Assembly (NCBI GenBank): GCA_013076295.1
Contig: RQOL01000915.1
Location: forward strand, 620,001-684,000
DNA: 64,000 nucleotides
Direction of reading: 5' to 3'
Source: Sanderia malayensis
Taxonomy: Eukaryota; Cnidaria; Scyphozoa; Semaeostomeae; Pelagiidae
The notes under the pieces are model-generated. The model saw only the letters and a program-made list of their open reading frames with translations. It was not told where the DNA came from and ran no database searches. This document shows positions 1 to 10,990 of this stretch, piece after piece (position 1 is the stretch's first letter; the number at the start of each line of letters is the position of its first letter). The position numbers and the translations under genes are program-made.

Positions 1-325
1 AATATCGGTTTCGGATATGCGTGGCGGTCATGACAGCGTAGGTCAGCAGATATTTCGGAAGTTTGGCTTCCAGCAACAACGATCTGGCCATCTCAAATAA
101 TGTACGCCAACTCCTTTCTGCTGTTCCGGTTTGGTGAGGGTAGTACGAGGCACGTTTCTCATGCTTGATTCCATTTCTAGCCATTAGCGATTGGAAGTCA
201 TGGGGAGTAAATTCTCCTTCTTTATCGGAACGGATGCGCTTGACATCTCCTGACGCGAATATTTTTTCATGAAAACTTAAAGTCTTAATTTTGCCATAGG
301 CGATATATCCGCAAGAAATTCCTCG
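1..325 (-). pseudogene. Ty1/copia integrase fragment (cut by window edge)
   Basis: On the minus strand, about 80 codons from position 245 down to 1 read without a stop and look like the integrase core of Ty1/copia polyproteins. The second catalytic Asp lies in RSDKEGEF (usual form SDNGTEF). It is followed by a GIKHE block, the catalytic Glu in TGTAERSW, then a helix-rich stretch (FEMARSLLLEAKLPK) typical of copia integrases. Upstream, GKIKTLSFHEKIF at about 245-300 continues the match after a one-base shift near 300, and beyond about 325 similarity is lost. The integrase inserts retroelement cDNA into chromosomes. This is a fragment: the N-terminal part is lost and the rest runs off the window. 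The family call rests on remembered motif patterns. Confidence 0.75.
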
Positions 326-795
326 ATATAACCCGGGTCACTGGGGCAGTAGAAAGCTGTGACGTGTCTCAATACATCGGGCAACACTTTTTCACGGCCA
401 TTCTGTGTAAAATTGACCTAGCTTTTACAGCATTACCCACTAAACAGACAAACCAGCACAGAACAGCAAACCGTTTTAGTGATTATACATTATTTGATTA
501 ATCTACGTTATCTACTTCCCATGTCTTGCAATTGTTGTATTTAAAAAGCATTCGACTATTCCAAAAACATTGGAAAAAGTCCGCTCCTCTTGAGTATTAA
601 ACACTTGCAGCATCACGTTTATTCGGAAGATATGTTATCTGAATTAGTCAACAGCCAGGCTTTACATTGGCATTTTGAGCCTAAGATAGAGCCCGAGTCG
701 ATATCTTAATATCAAAATATATAACCAACTCTAATATAGTACTTTAAAGTCCGTGAAAGTTGTGAGCTTATCTTGTTACTTTAATAACTTTATTT
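326..795. other. AT-rich sequence, no gene seen
   Basis: I see no convincing coding signal, RNA gene or terminal repeat here. It lies between the copia fragment and the gypsy LTR. Confidence 0.5.
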
Positions 796-1194
796 TGATC
801 AAATTCTAACAGCAAAACAGAATAGTATATATTTGGATTCACCAGCTTAAAGGCCTTGTCTGACACACTTGATTAATCCAATAAAATAGAAATTAAATGA
901 TATCAGCAAAATGTCTTCATTGGCAAGAAGAGTGCTCTATTCCTTAGAAGGTAGAGCGAGATGCAAAACATGAGTAGCTGAATTTAGTTGTCTGATGATC
1001 GCAATAGTAAGTGAAACTCCGAGTAACAACACATATGTAGTATTCCTTGGGCGTTACTTCCATTGTAAAACAGAAATTATAATTATCTATAGAAATCCTA
1101 ACCAATAGAGTGAGTGTTCTACAAAATATGCAAATCCTGTCACAGAAAGATGTGCAATGTAAACAGGAGGACATGCAAACAGGAAGATATTTCA
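796..1194 (-). repeat. 3' LTR of the Ty3/gypsy element
   Basis: In plus orientation it starts TGATCAAATT and ends TTTCA, so it has TG...CA ends. It matches, in the same orientation, 5129-5154 joined to 11863-12051 (shared blocks: AACAGCAAAACAGAA, ATTAATCCAATAA, AATTATCTATAGAAATC, CCAATAGAGTGAGTG, GTAAACAGGA). It carries about 180 bp that the other copy lacks. A purine-rich stretch (GTGGGAGAGAA on the minus strand) borders it at 1195-1206, as expected for a polypurine tract just upstream of a 3' LTR. AACAGA at 816-821 is the unoccupied form of the site into which the palindromic element inserted in the other LTR. Confidence 0.65.
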
Positions 1195-1664
1195 TTTCTC
1201 TCCCACTAAAGAAAGAAAGCTAAATTCGAAATAATAATAGAAGTTCGAAAACTACAACGTCAAACAAATGTTTGATTTTTTCTCCGAATCGGAATCGGAA
1301 TTTGTTCTGTAAAGAGGCATTTTGAACACCATTACAGTAGATCCAGAAGATCTCTAATTTTAGTTCGGTCCATCATGGTTCTGCGTATTTGAGTTTCGTC
1401 AGTCTTAAGAAGGGTCTCAAACCGCTTCCAAATGATTCGGCTGAATTTGCGCCCCTCAGCAAAAAGGATGCGTTTCCGCATGTCCGTGTTTGGCAGGCGG
1501 CACAGATGGGCGGTGTATTTCAACTGTTGCTCCTTGTTGAACTTCTATTTGTCCACATAGTATTTCAAATACGCTGGTCTTCTGCGTGCTCTTCGTGGCC
1601 TCACGTTGATCTATAGGACAGACTCTTGAGCCTCCAGTTCTGGCTCAACAGGTCTCTGATATGG

Positions 1665-2600
1665 TCATTGAACAGGTCCCCTTGACTGTGCTACCAACGG
1701 TTGTGGTAGATTTTCTTCAGTGGAAATCTTCGAAAACAACTCTTCTCTCCAATCCTTTGGTTTCAGTTGTTTTGCCAATGGTTCTTCTGGATGTAGATTC
1801 TGTACAACAGAGTTCACCAATTTGTACATGCTGGCATTCCAATATACTTCTCTTCCATCAGTAGTTCGTCTCACTGCAATACTTGATCCATCAACTCGAT
1901 ACACTACGTAGAATGCTGGTTCAAATGCGGTTGACCACTTCTTCTTCTTTGTTTGCTTGAGAAGCACATAATCTCCAATATTGATGTTGTGATGTCGGGT
2001 ATTCCTGCCTTCTGCGTTTGACTTCAGTTTCATCTTACATTTCATGTCACATTGATTTATCACTTCGCTGTTTAGTATTGGGGCTTCGCTTGTACTTGGC
2101 TGATAATCAAGTTTTGTTCTTATTTTCCGATTCATCATCTCTTCATATGGCAGTACTCCAGTTCCTGGGTGTGGTGTCAATCGATATCCCGTCAACATCT
2201 TCAGAATGGCAACTTCTCGGTCTTCACCTTTGAGGTTTGCGATTTATTCAATCTTGTTAAGGGTCTTCATAAAACTTTCAGCTGCTCCATTAGCTCTTGG
2301 GTGATCAGGTGTGACACGATGGTGATAAAATCCCTCTTTTTCCGCAAATTCCGCAAACTCTTTGGATGTAAAAGGTGGTCCATTGTTGCTCTCAATTCGC
2401 TTTGGTGTGCCATGCGTTGCAAACATTTTCTTCAACTTCTTCATCGTCGGTTTCGCAGCTGTTGAATGGATAGTTTCGACTTCCGCGTATCTTGTTCTCT
2501 TGTCAACTGCCACTAAGTTGTAATGACCATCAGGGTAAGGTCCACCAAAATCCACTGAAACAACTTCCCACGGTTTGTTGGGTATGACTGTCATTTTCAC
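1665..2600 (-). pseudogene. gypsy integrase core and C-terminus, catalytic Asp lost
   Basis: Two adjacent frames (2600-2244 and 2198-1665) carry the integrase core. The first Asp is in VVSVDFGGPYPDG. The second lies in RIESNNGPPF, where the family has SDNGPPF, so the catalytic Asp is Asn (codon AAC at about 2386). The Glu is in PRANGAAESFMKTL. After a frameshift near 2240 the C-terminal region follows (GYRLTPHPGTGVLPYEEMM, then a small SH3-like block GDYVLLKQTKKKKWSTAFE). It would insert cDNA into the genome, but the Asp loss plus the frameshift make it inactive. Confidence 0.85.
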
Positions 2601-2642
2601 CGGCTCCTTGAAATTCTGTTTGGTAGTTACTTGAGACTCGAA

Positions 2643-3584
2643 TCACTGGCCAACGATCACTGCAATGATCGCTCCTACCATCTTATTCATCTTTGGAAAC
2701 CAGTATTTTTCTCTGAGCATCCTCTTGGCTTTTGACATACCGAAGTGTCCCAAACTATGCGCTGATTTCACTACTTTTCTCTGTAGACTTCTTGCAATGA
2801 CAATCTGGTTCAATCGAAAAACGACATCTTCCACTATGCACAGTTCACTTCTAACTCGGAAGAAAGGTGCAATGTCTGGATCATGTTGATGAACTTCCCA
2901 GTCTCCCATATGTATCCTCTGCATCAGCTTCTGAAGCTGCTCATCCGTTTTGGTTTCTTCTTGGATATGATCCATTATGATTGCATTTTCTGTCTTCACC
3001 ACAGATCTGACTGATGCTTCAATCGTATCTTCTTCTGTATCTGATAACGGGTGTCTGGATATAAAGTCCAATGGGTCTTTCTCGTTTTTGCCGGGTTCAT
3101 ACACCAATTCGTAATTGACGTCTTGCATGTCCATCACCCATCTCTCAATTCTTGGCAGCAGTTTAGATGTTGCCTTGTTGAACAGTGATAACAATGGCTT
3201 GTGTGCTGTAATAATCTTAAATCTGGGTGCTCCCAATAGATACATTCTGAATCGTTTCTTCGCCCAAGCAACACATAACGCATCCTTCTCAGTTTGGCTG
3301 TATCGTTTCTCGGTCCTCGTCATGGTGAAATGGACTGGTTGATTTCCTTTACTGGTCTCCTGAAACAATCCGGCTGACAATCCTTCATGAAAACTGGCTT
3401 CACACCTCACTGTAATCGGCTTATTGGGGTCAAAATATGCCATCACGTCTTCACTGGCGATGCTACCCTTCAACTGGTTGAATGCTTCCTTTTCCTTGGG
3501 TCCCCATTCAAACTTTGTGTTCTTCTGTGTCAGCTCTCTCAACGGTGCCGTCAGGGTGGAGTATTTTGGAATGAACTTCGACAA
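2643..3584 (-). pseudogene. gypsy RT connection, RNase H and integrase zinc region
   Basis: The 313-codon open frame begins with the RT connection (FIPKYSTLTAPLRELTQK), then RNase H. The first RNase H acidic residue sits in VRCEASFHEGL, where the usual Asp is Glu. Further blocks are EKRYSQTEKDALCVAWAKKRF and the C-terminal DFISRHP. It then enters the integrase N-terminal H2C2 region (AHSLGHFGMSKAKRMLREKYWFP), but the expected CXXC pair is lost near the end of the frame. The next integrase piece is in another frame. It degrades the RNA strand during cDNA synthesis in intact elements. Confidence 0.8.
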
Positions 3585-4030
3585 AGAGAGTAACCAATCA
3601 TGCCAAGAAAACTTCTCACAGCTTCTTTTGTTTCAGGTGGCTTGCACTCTTTCAGTGCACGAACCTTGTCTGGAGTGGGTTTCAAACCATCTTTCGTGAG
3701 TCGATATCCATAAAATTCAAGTTCTTCAACACCAAATTTGCATTTATCCAAGTTGAATTTTATTCCACAATCCAAAGCTCTCTGTAAAACTATTTCCAAA
3801 ATTCGACTGTGCTGATTCATATCTCTTCCTCCAATTAGAATATCATCTCTCTGGTTCAAATCTCGGTTTCGGTTGAACGACCAAAGGTGAATACCATGTA
3901 TCAGGTTATCCCAGAGGTACTTTTTCAAAGATGTCTTCTTGAGCACACCGATCCAACCACTTCTTCAATAGTTGCTGCAAGTGGAATGGTACCGGTAGGG
4001 GCTTCTGTGCTACCGGTATTGCACCAGACT
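3551..4030 (-). pseudogene. gypsy reverse transcriptase, internally deleted
   Basis: The fingers (PVPFHLQQLLKKWLDRC, about 3910-3990) and the palm/thumb part (RDDILIGG, DKCKFGVEELEFYGY, LTKDGLKPTPDKVRALKE) are both recognisable but in different frames. They are joined where the middle of RT should be, so the block containing the first catalytic Asp region is missing (deletion, roughly 60-70 codons by comparison with the family). The second catalytic motif is read as QRDDIL. The enzyme would copy element RNA to DNA; this copy cannot. Confidence 0.8.
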
Positions 4031-5095
4031 TCATGCTGAATTTTCCATAGATCCCAGCTCAGTCTTTGTCCTTTTCTTCAATTTTCCCCATGCCTTCGAA
4101 TGATATTTGCTGGTAATTTCTCTAACCTCTTTCTTTGTGCTGTTTTCTTTTCTAACCGACTTAATGTTCTTGATTGGTATTTTTAAATCGTTCCTCTCTC
4201 CCAGCGAACCATCAGGTTGGATTTGTATCATTCCCAGTGTCTCCAGAGTCTTCTTACCGATTAAAGGTGCTGATTTGATTCTTCCATAGACAACAATAAA
4301 TTTGGTTTCTGTTCCACGTGTTTCATTCCTCAGAATTGTGTGGAATTCTCCTTTTACCAATTGATTGCCTTGTAACGTGTTCAGCTTGGTGTGACAGGAT
4401 TCTAATCTGAGATTACCGCTTGTTCTGTGAGCCAAGGCTTTAAATTGATGTTCATCCATCAGGTTGACATCTGCTCCACTGTCAGGTTCAACTTTCATAT
4501 CTACGTCATTGAGTCTCAAAACCACAATTTTGCAATCGCTATCCGGTACTTGCAGTTTCTTCACATCCTTTTGCTTGAGATGCTTCACAATAAATTCTTC
4601 ATAAGAACTGGCGGAGTCTTCCTCATCTGCTGTCATCTTCTTCACACCATACGCTGTTCTGGGGAACCTGGAGTTTCCCGGCCGTTTCTCGGGTCTGTCA
4701 ACACTGCCGTCTGTTCTGGATTTGCAAACTGCTGCAAAATGGTTCATCTTCTGGCACTTCCGACATTTCTTACCAAATGCAGGGCAATGGCGTTCTTCAT
4801 GTGTTAATCCACAGTATCCACACTGTTTCTGTTCTTTCCGGATCTTCCACAGCACTTGGGTTTTTTCCTTCGTGGGTTTTCCTTTGTGTGATGCACGTGC
4901 TCTTACCAAGGCCACTTGCTGTTCTCCTGTTGTGTTTCTCATGTCTCGAAGCTGCATAGTCGTATCTTCCATTTCTGAAGCTTCTTTGAAGAATTGACCC
5001 AGGTTCCATTTCTTCGAAATCGTTCTCTGGACCAGTGATTGGTTTTCAATCGTCTGAACAAGATGCTCCAGGATTCTGTCTTCGCAACTACTCCC
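4031..5095 (-). pseudogene. gypsy gag C-terminus and aspartic protease
   Basis: Gag-like codons run from about 5095 into an open frame ending at 4031. Two zinc knuckles are visible: CGYCGLTHEERHC is the first and CRKCQKMNHFAAVC (CX2CX4HX4C) the second; they bind RNA in the capsid. Downstream, VEPDSGADVNLM is the retropepsin active-site motif (DSGA), followed after about 80 residues by a second protease block (GRIKSAPLIGKKTLETLG). The product would process the polyprotein. The N-terminal gag domain is absent because the LTR abuts the middle of gag. The frame ends in a stop before RT. Confidence 0.8.
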
Positions 5096-5128
5096 GAAAT
5101 CTCATTCACTGGCCTTTTCCCACAATCT

Positions 5129-5154
5129 TTATCAAATTATAACAGCAAAACAGA
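5129..5154 (-). repeat. 5' LTR of gypsy element, proximal piece
   Basis: The first 26 bp of the LTR in plus orientation (TTATCAAATTATAACAGC...) match 796-821 closely. The last six bases, AACAGA (5149-5154), are the left target duplication of the palindromic insertion. The LTR continues at 11863. Confidence 0.65.
5149..5154. repeat. Left target-site duplication AACAGA
   Basis: AACAGA directly precedes the element start AGTAGG and is repeated directly after its end at 11857-11862. The unoccupied LTR copy has it once. Confidence 0.8.
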
Positions 5155-6021
5155 AGTAGGAGATGGGGTGGGTGTCCTAGGACACGCATGCGCAGTAGAA
5201 TGTGTTAATATCACGCATGCGCGAGAGTCTTCGAGAATTGAAAAGAGCATGAACAGTAAAAAATAATCGAAAACGACAGGCTGTCGAAAGTTAGTTTGAA
5301 GTTGCAAAACATCGTCAAAGCTGATAAAAAAACCATAAAAGCTTAATAACTAAAAAACGGTTTTGTTTATGAAAAAGATTTTTACACCAATAAAAAGAAA
5401 ATCTCTTGATTATATTGAATGAATTATTTCATATTTTTCATGCACTTATAAGATGATAGAAATTTGTTAAATAAATCGCAAGAAAACACAAAAATATCAA
5501 GGAACTGGCAAATTCACGTTCTCGGCTCGAGATTGAATTCAAAGAACCAATCAGAAACTTTCGAATACGGCGTTCGAATGTACGCGTCAAATCTCTTTCA
5601 ATCCGAAGACTCGAAACCGAAATAAGTAATTCCCTCGGGGAAATCCCCCTGACGTCACATTCAAAAGATATTTCCAGAGGCAGAAAAATTCCTGCAATCT
5701 GATTGGCTAATGAAGATGACTTAGCAAAATTAGGAAATCACTGAGCCCCACATTCGAACGATTTTTTCCAGAAGCGGGGAAATCCCCTGACGTCACATTG
5801 AAAGATTTTTCTAGAAACAGAAAATCTCTGTAATCTGATTGGCTGATAGCCAAGATTTCGAGTCACTTTAAAACAAAACTTGAAATGGACATTATTCAAA
5901 ACAAAATGTGCAAGATGTTGAAGAAACTATTTTAACACGTTTCAAGAAGAAAGACGCCATGAAAAAGAGACCATTTTCTGCATTAGCAAACAATAATATC
6001 TAAACCTTTTTATAAGCATTG

Positions 6022-6523
6022 TTATATCCTACTATATGGAAATGCTGGAGTACTATTAAATTCAAGTTCATTCACAGCAGCATCCTCAGAATCACTAGCT
6101 TCCTCTTCTTCGTCATTCTTTGCTTGACGTATGATGAGATATTTTCTTTTCTCAATAGCATAATCTAAGGCCTCTTGCATATCCATATCATCTTCCCTCT
6201 GTGCTTTTTGCATCGTTGCTATAACTGCAGTTACAACAGCGTCATTTTCAAAACTTTTATTATATAAAAATTTACGTTTGAAAACTTGCAATATGTTTTC
6301 ATCTTCATACACTTCCTTACGCATAGAAGGCCATACATTCCCTGAAGGAAGATCCTCATCAGTGTTGACAGTTTCATCATTATCATGATCACTTTCAACT
6401 TCTATCTCATCATCTGAGCCAGACTCTTCACTGCTCTCCTCGTGCATCTCTTCTTCATGTCGTGTAACATTACTTTTTATACTTGGAAGAAAATTCACAT
6501 TGATCACATTTATACTGACTCAT
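6022..6523 (-). pseudogene. Acidic protein with one C2H2-like finger, frameshifted (left copy)
   Basis: I do not recognise the family. From ATG at 6523 the first codons read MSQYKCDQCEFSSKYK, the first half of a C2H2 zinc finger. The frame then stops within a run of five A. Shifting one base gives NVTRHEEEMH, the second half (spacing CX2CX12HX4H), and then a long acidic tail rich in E, D and S. The end is IRQAKNDEEEEASDSEDAA and a short hydrophobic terminus. An open frame starting in the shifted phase at 6507 gives 161 codons. Such a protein could bind nucleic acid, but function is unknown. It differs from the right-arm copy by a Tyr in place of Asp (KEVYEDE). It points toward the outer end of the arm. 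Confidence 0.5.
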
Positions 6524-6659
6524 GGCTAGCTGTGTACTTATAATTACCAACTAACTCTTAAATCCCTGAATTCTAGAGTCTCAACTCGCTTGATTTTATA
6601 GATAAGTTCCTCCATTCATTATGGTACGGGAGAGGGACTGAACGATATTTCCGAGTAAA

Positions 6660-8600
6660 CAAAACTTAATCCTTGGATAATGCTAACTAATCCTGATTAA
6701 TGACTACTCCATTCTAGCTAATCATTCCTAGTCATTACCTTCTCAATACTTGATCCTCAATACATCCTTGATTATCATTCCTAATCATTACCTGATCATT
6801 AGTTGATCCTTCACTGATCCTTACCAATCCTTACCAATCATACCTATTAATTACCTGATCATCAGTATATCCTTAACTGATCCTTGATAATCCTTACAGT
6901 CACTACTGATCATCAGTTGATCTTTAAGTAATCCTCACTAATCCTAACTAATCATTCCTAATCATTACCTTATCATTACTTGCTCCTTAACTGATCCTTT
7001 CTAATCCTAACTAATCATTCCTAATCATTACCTTATCATTACTTGATCCTTAACTGATCCTCACTAATCCTAACTAATCATCCCTAATCATTACCTTATC
7101 ATTACTTGATCCTTAACTGATCCTCACTAATCCTAACTAATCATTCCTAATCATTACCTTATCATTACTTGATCCTTAACTGATCCTCACTAATCCTAAC
7201 TAATCATTCCTAATCATTGCCTTATCATTACTTGATCCTTAACTGATCCTTACTAATCCTAACTAATCATTCCTAATCATTACCTTATCATTACTTGATC
7301 CTTAACTGATCCTAAACAATCATATTTAATCATTCCTAATCATTACCTTATCATTACTTGATCCTTAACTGATCCTCACTAATCCTAACTAATCATTCCT
7401 AATCATTACCTTATCATTACTTGATCCTTAACTGATCCTTTCTAATCGTAACTAATCATTCCTAATCATTACCTTATCATTACTTGATCCTTAACTGATC
7501 CTCACTAATCCTAACTAATCATTCCTAATCATTACCTTATCATTACTTGATCCTTAACTGATCCTCACTAATCCTAACTAATCATCCCTAATCATTACCT
7601 TATCATTACTTGATCCTTAACTGATCCTCACTAATCCTAACTAATCATTCCTAATCATTACCTTATCATTACTTGATCCTTAACTGATCCTAACCAATCA
7701 TATTTAATCATTCCTAATCATTACCTTATCATTACTTGATCCTTAACTGATCCTTACTAATCCAAACTATTCATTACTAATCATTACCTTATCATTATTT
7801 AATCATTAACTGATCCTTACCAATCCTAACCAATCATACTTAATCATTAGCAGATCATCAGTTGATCCTTAACTGATCCTTACGAATCTTTACTAATCAT
7901 TCTTAATTATTAGCAGGTCATCAGTTGATCCTTAGCTGATCCTCACCAATCCTTACCAATCATACATAATCATTACCTGATCATCAGTAGATCTTTTACT
8001 GATCCTTGATAATCCTAGCCAATCATACCTAATCATTAGCTGATCATGAGTTCATCCTTAACTGATCCTCAGTGATCCTTATAGTCATTCATAGTCATTA
8101 CTGATCATCAGTTGATCCTTAGCTGATCCTCATCAATCCTTACCAGTCATACATAATCATTACCTGATCATCAGTTGATCCTTAGCTGATCCTCATTAAT
8201 CCTTACCAATCATACTTAATCATTAGCAGATCATCAGTTGATCCTTAACTGATCCTTGCTAGTCCTTATCAATCTTTCCTAATCATCATCTGATCATCTG
8301 TTGATCCTTACTAGTCCTTACCAATCATTCCTAATCACTACCTGATCCTTAGTTGTTGTTCCTGAACTAATCCTTACGAATCCTTACTAATCATTCTTAA
8401 TCATTACCTCATCATTAGTTGATCCTTAACAGATCCTTCTAATCCTAACTATTCATTACTAATCATAGCTAGTCATTACATAATCATTAGTTGATCTTTA
8501 ACTGATCCTGGCTTTATCCATTCAACATTTATCCTTACTAATCCTGACTAATAATTTCTTATCATAACCCAATCCTTATTAATCCTTGCCTAGATTTTAT
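6660..8600 (+). repeat. Satellite block, left arm (about 63-bp unit, 10-bp subunits)
   Basis: Tandem units of about 63 bp are built from related 10-mers such as CTAATCCTAA, CTAATCATTC, CTTATCATTA and CTTGATCCTT. Units between about 6990 and 7740 are nearly identical, while those nearer the centre (7750-8580) are more diverged. No coding potential on either strand. Confidence 0.9.
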
Positions 8601-8649
8601 TAATCTTCAGCAGTACTGTGGAGGGTGTTCAGTCGGGATCAACTGAAGA

Positions 8650-10345
8650 TTAATAAAATCTAGCCAAGGATTAATAAGGATTGGGTTATGATAAGAAATT
8701 ATTAGTCAGGATTAGTAAGGATAAATGTTGAATGGATAAAGCCAGGATCAGTTAAAGATCAACTAATGATTATGTAATGACTAGCTATGATTAGTAATGA
8801 ATAGTTAGGATTAGAAGGATCTGTTAAGGATCAACTAATGATGAGGTAATGATTAAGAATGATTAGTAAGGATTCGTAAGGATTAGTTAAGGAACAACAA
8901 CTAAAGATCAGGTAGTGATTAGGAATGATTGGTAAGGACTAGTAAGGATCAACAGATGATCAGATGATGATTAGGAAAGATTGATATGGACTAGCAAGGA
9001 TCAGTTAAGGATCAACTGATGATCTGCTAATGATTAAGTATGATTGGTAAGGATTAATGAGGATCAGCTAAGGATCAACTGATGATCAGGTAATGATTAT
9101 GTATGATTGGTAAGGATTGGTGAGGACCAGCTAAGGATCAACTGATGACCTGCTAATAATTAAGAATGATTAGTAAGGATTCGTAAGGATCAGTTAAGGA
9201 TGAACTCATGATCAGCTAATGATTAGGTATGATTGGCTAGGATTATCAAGGATCAGTAAAAGATCTACTGATGATCAGGTAATGATTATGTATGATTGGT
9301 AAGGATTGGTGAGGATCAGCTAAGGATCAACTGATGACCTGCTAATAATTAAGAATGATTAGTAAGGATTCGTAAGGATCAGTTAAGGATCAACTGATGA
9401 TCCGCTAATGATTAAGTATGATTGGTTAGGATTGGTAAGGATCAGTTAATGATTAAATAATGATAAGGTAATGATTAGGAATGGTTAGTAATGAATAGTT
9501 TGGATTAGTAACGATCAGTTAAGGATCAAGTAATGATAAGGTAATGATTAGGAATGATTAAATATGATTGGTTAGGATCAGTTAAGGATCAAGTATGATA
9601 AGGTAATGATTAGGAATGATTAGTTAGGATTAGTGAGGATCAGTTAAGGATCAAGTAATGATAAGGTAATGATTAGGAATGATTAAATATGATTGTTTAG
9701 GATCAGTTAAGGATCAAGTAATGATAAGGTAATGATTAGGAATGATTAGTTAGGATTAGTAAGGATCAGTTAAGGATCAAGTAATGATAAGGCAATGATT
9801 AGGAATGATTAGTTAGGATTAGTGAGGATCAGTTAAGGATCAAGTAATGATAAGGTAATGATTAGGAATGATTAGTTAGGATTAGTGAGGATCAGTTAAG
9901 GATCAAGTAATGATAAGGTAATGATTAGGGATGATTAGTTAGGATTAGTGAGGATCAGTTAAGGATCAAGTAATGATAAGGTAATGATTAGGAATGATTA
10001 GTTAGGATTAGAAAGGATCAGTTAAGGAGCAAGTAATGATAAGGTAATGATTAGGAATGATTAGTTAGGATTAGTGAGGATTACTTAAAGATCAACTGAT
10101 GATCAGTAGTGACTGTAAGGATTATCAAGGATCAGTTAAGGATATACTGATGATCAGGTAATTAATAGGTATGATTGGTAAGGATTGGTAAGGATCAGTG
10201 AAGGATCAACTAATGATCAGGTAATGATTAGGAATGATAATCAAGGATGTATTGAGGATCAAGTATTGAGAAGGTAATGACTAGGAATGATTAGCTAGAA
10301 TGGAGTAGTCATTAATCAGGATTAGTTAGCATTATCCAAGGATTA
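8650..10345 (-). repeat. Satellite block, right arm
   Basis: Reverse complement of the left satellite, shorter by about 240 bp. It shows the same gradient, diverged near the centre and homogeneous outward (about 9500-10070). Confidence 0.9.
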
Positions 10346-10488
10346 AGTTTTGTTTACTCGGAAATATCGTTCAGTCCCTCTCCCGTACCATAATGAATGG
10401 AGGAACTTATCTATAAAATCAAGCGAGTTGAGACTCTAGAATTCAGGGATTTAAGAGTTAGTTGGTAATTATAAGTACACAGCTAGCC

Positions 10489-10990
10489 ATGAGTCAGTAT
10501 AAATGTGATCAATGTGAATTTTCTTCCAAGTATAAAAAGTAATGTTACACGACATGAAGAAGAGATGCACGAGGAGAGCAGTGAAGAGTCTGGCTCAGAT
10601 GATGAGATAGAAGTTGAAAGTGATCATGATAATGATGAAACTGTCAACACTGATGAGGATCTTCCTTCAGGGAATGTATGGCCTTCTATGCGTAAGGAAG
10701 TGGATGAAGATGAAAACATATTGCAAGTTTTCAAACGTAAATTTTTATATAATAAAAGTTTTGAAAATGACGCTGTTGTAACTGCAGTTATAGCAACGAT
10801 GCAAAAAGCACAGAGGGAAGATGATATGGATATGCAAGAGGCCTTAGATTATGCTATTGAGAAAAGAAAATATCTCATCATACGTCAAGCAAAGAATGAC
10901 GAAGAAGAGGAAGCTAGTGATTCTGAGGATGCTGCTGTGAATGAACTTGAATTTAATAGTACTCCAGCATTTCCATATAGTAGGATATAA
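10489..10990 (+). pseudogene. Acidic protein with one C2H2-like finger, frameshifted (right copy)
   Basis: Mirror copy of 6022-6523, with the same A-run frameshift at about 10535-10540. ATG at 10489 encodes the Cys pair of the finger and the frame reopened at 10505 encodes the His pair plus the acidic tail. The single visible amino-acid difference is KEVDEDE here versus KEVYEDE on the left. Because the frameshift is shared, it predates the arm duplication, was spread by gene conversion, or is not a lesion (the true start may lie in the 161-codon frame). Family not recognised. Confidence 0.5.

Larger units (their letters stand above)
1195..5128 (-). mobile_element. Ty3/gypsy retrotransposon internal region, decayed
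   Basis: Reading right to left, the order is gag C-terminus with zinc knuckles, protease, reverse transcriptase, RNase H and integrase, which is the Ty3/gypsy order. The gag N-terminus, leader and primer binding site are missing: gag-like codons begin about 30 bp from the LTR. Several frameshifts, stops and one RT deletion make it non-autonomous. Its 5' LTR (5129-5154 plus 11863-12051) is interrupted by the palindromic element. I found no clear target duplication around the whole element. The style of the RT and integrase motifs matches gypsy elements common in corals (inference). Confidence 0.85.
5155..8610 (+). repeat. Left arm of the palindrome
   Basis: About 3.46 kb, the reverse complement of 8643-11856. 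From outside in it holds: a terminal region with repeated TGACGTCA and ATTGGCT motifs (5570-5860), the 161-codon acidic ORF (6022-6523, minus) and a satellite (about 6660-8600). It is about 240 bp longer than the right arm, apparently through extra satellite units. Non-satellite parts differ by only a few substitutions and one-base indels. Confidence 0.9.

Noticed and set aside
944..1195. 83-codon minus-strand frame in the gypsy LTR
   Set aside because: Lies within LTR sequence and is not shared by the other LTR copy.
6660..10345. CRISPR-like appearance of regularly spaced short repeats
   Set aside because: Units are contiguous tandem satellite without unique spacers, in a eukaryotic genome.
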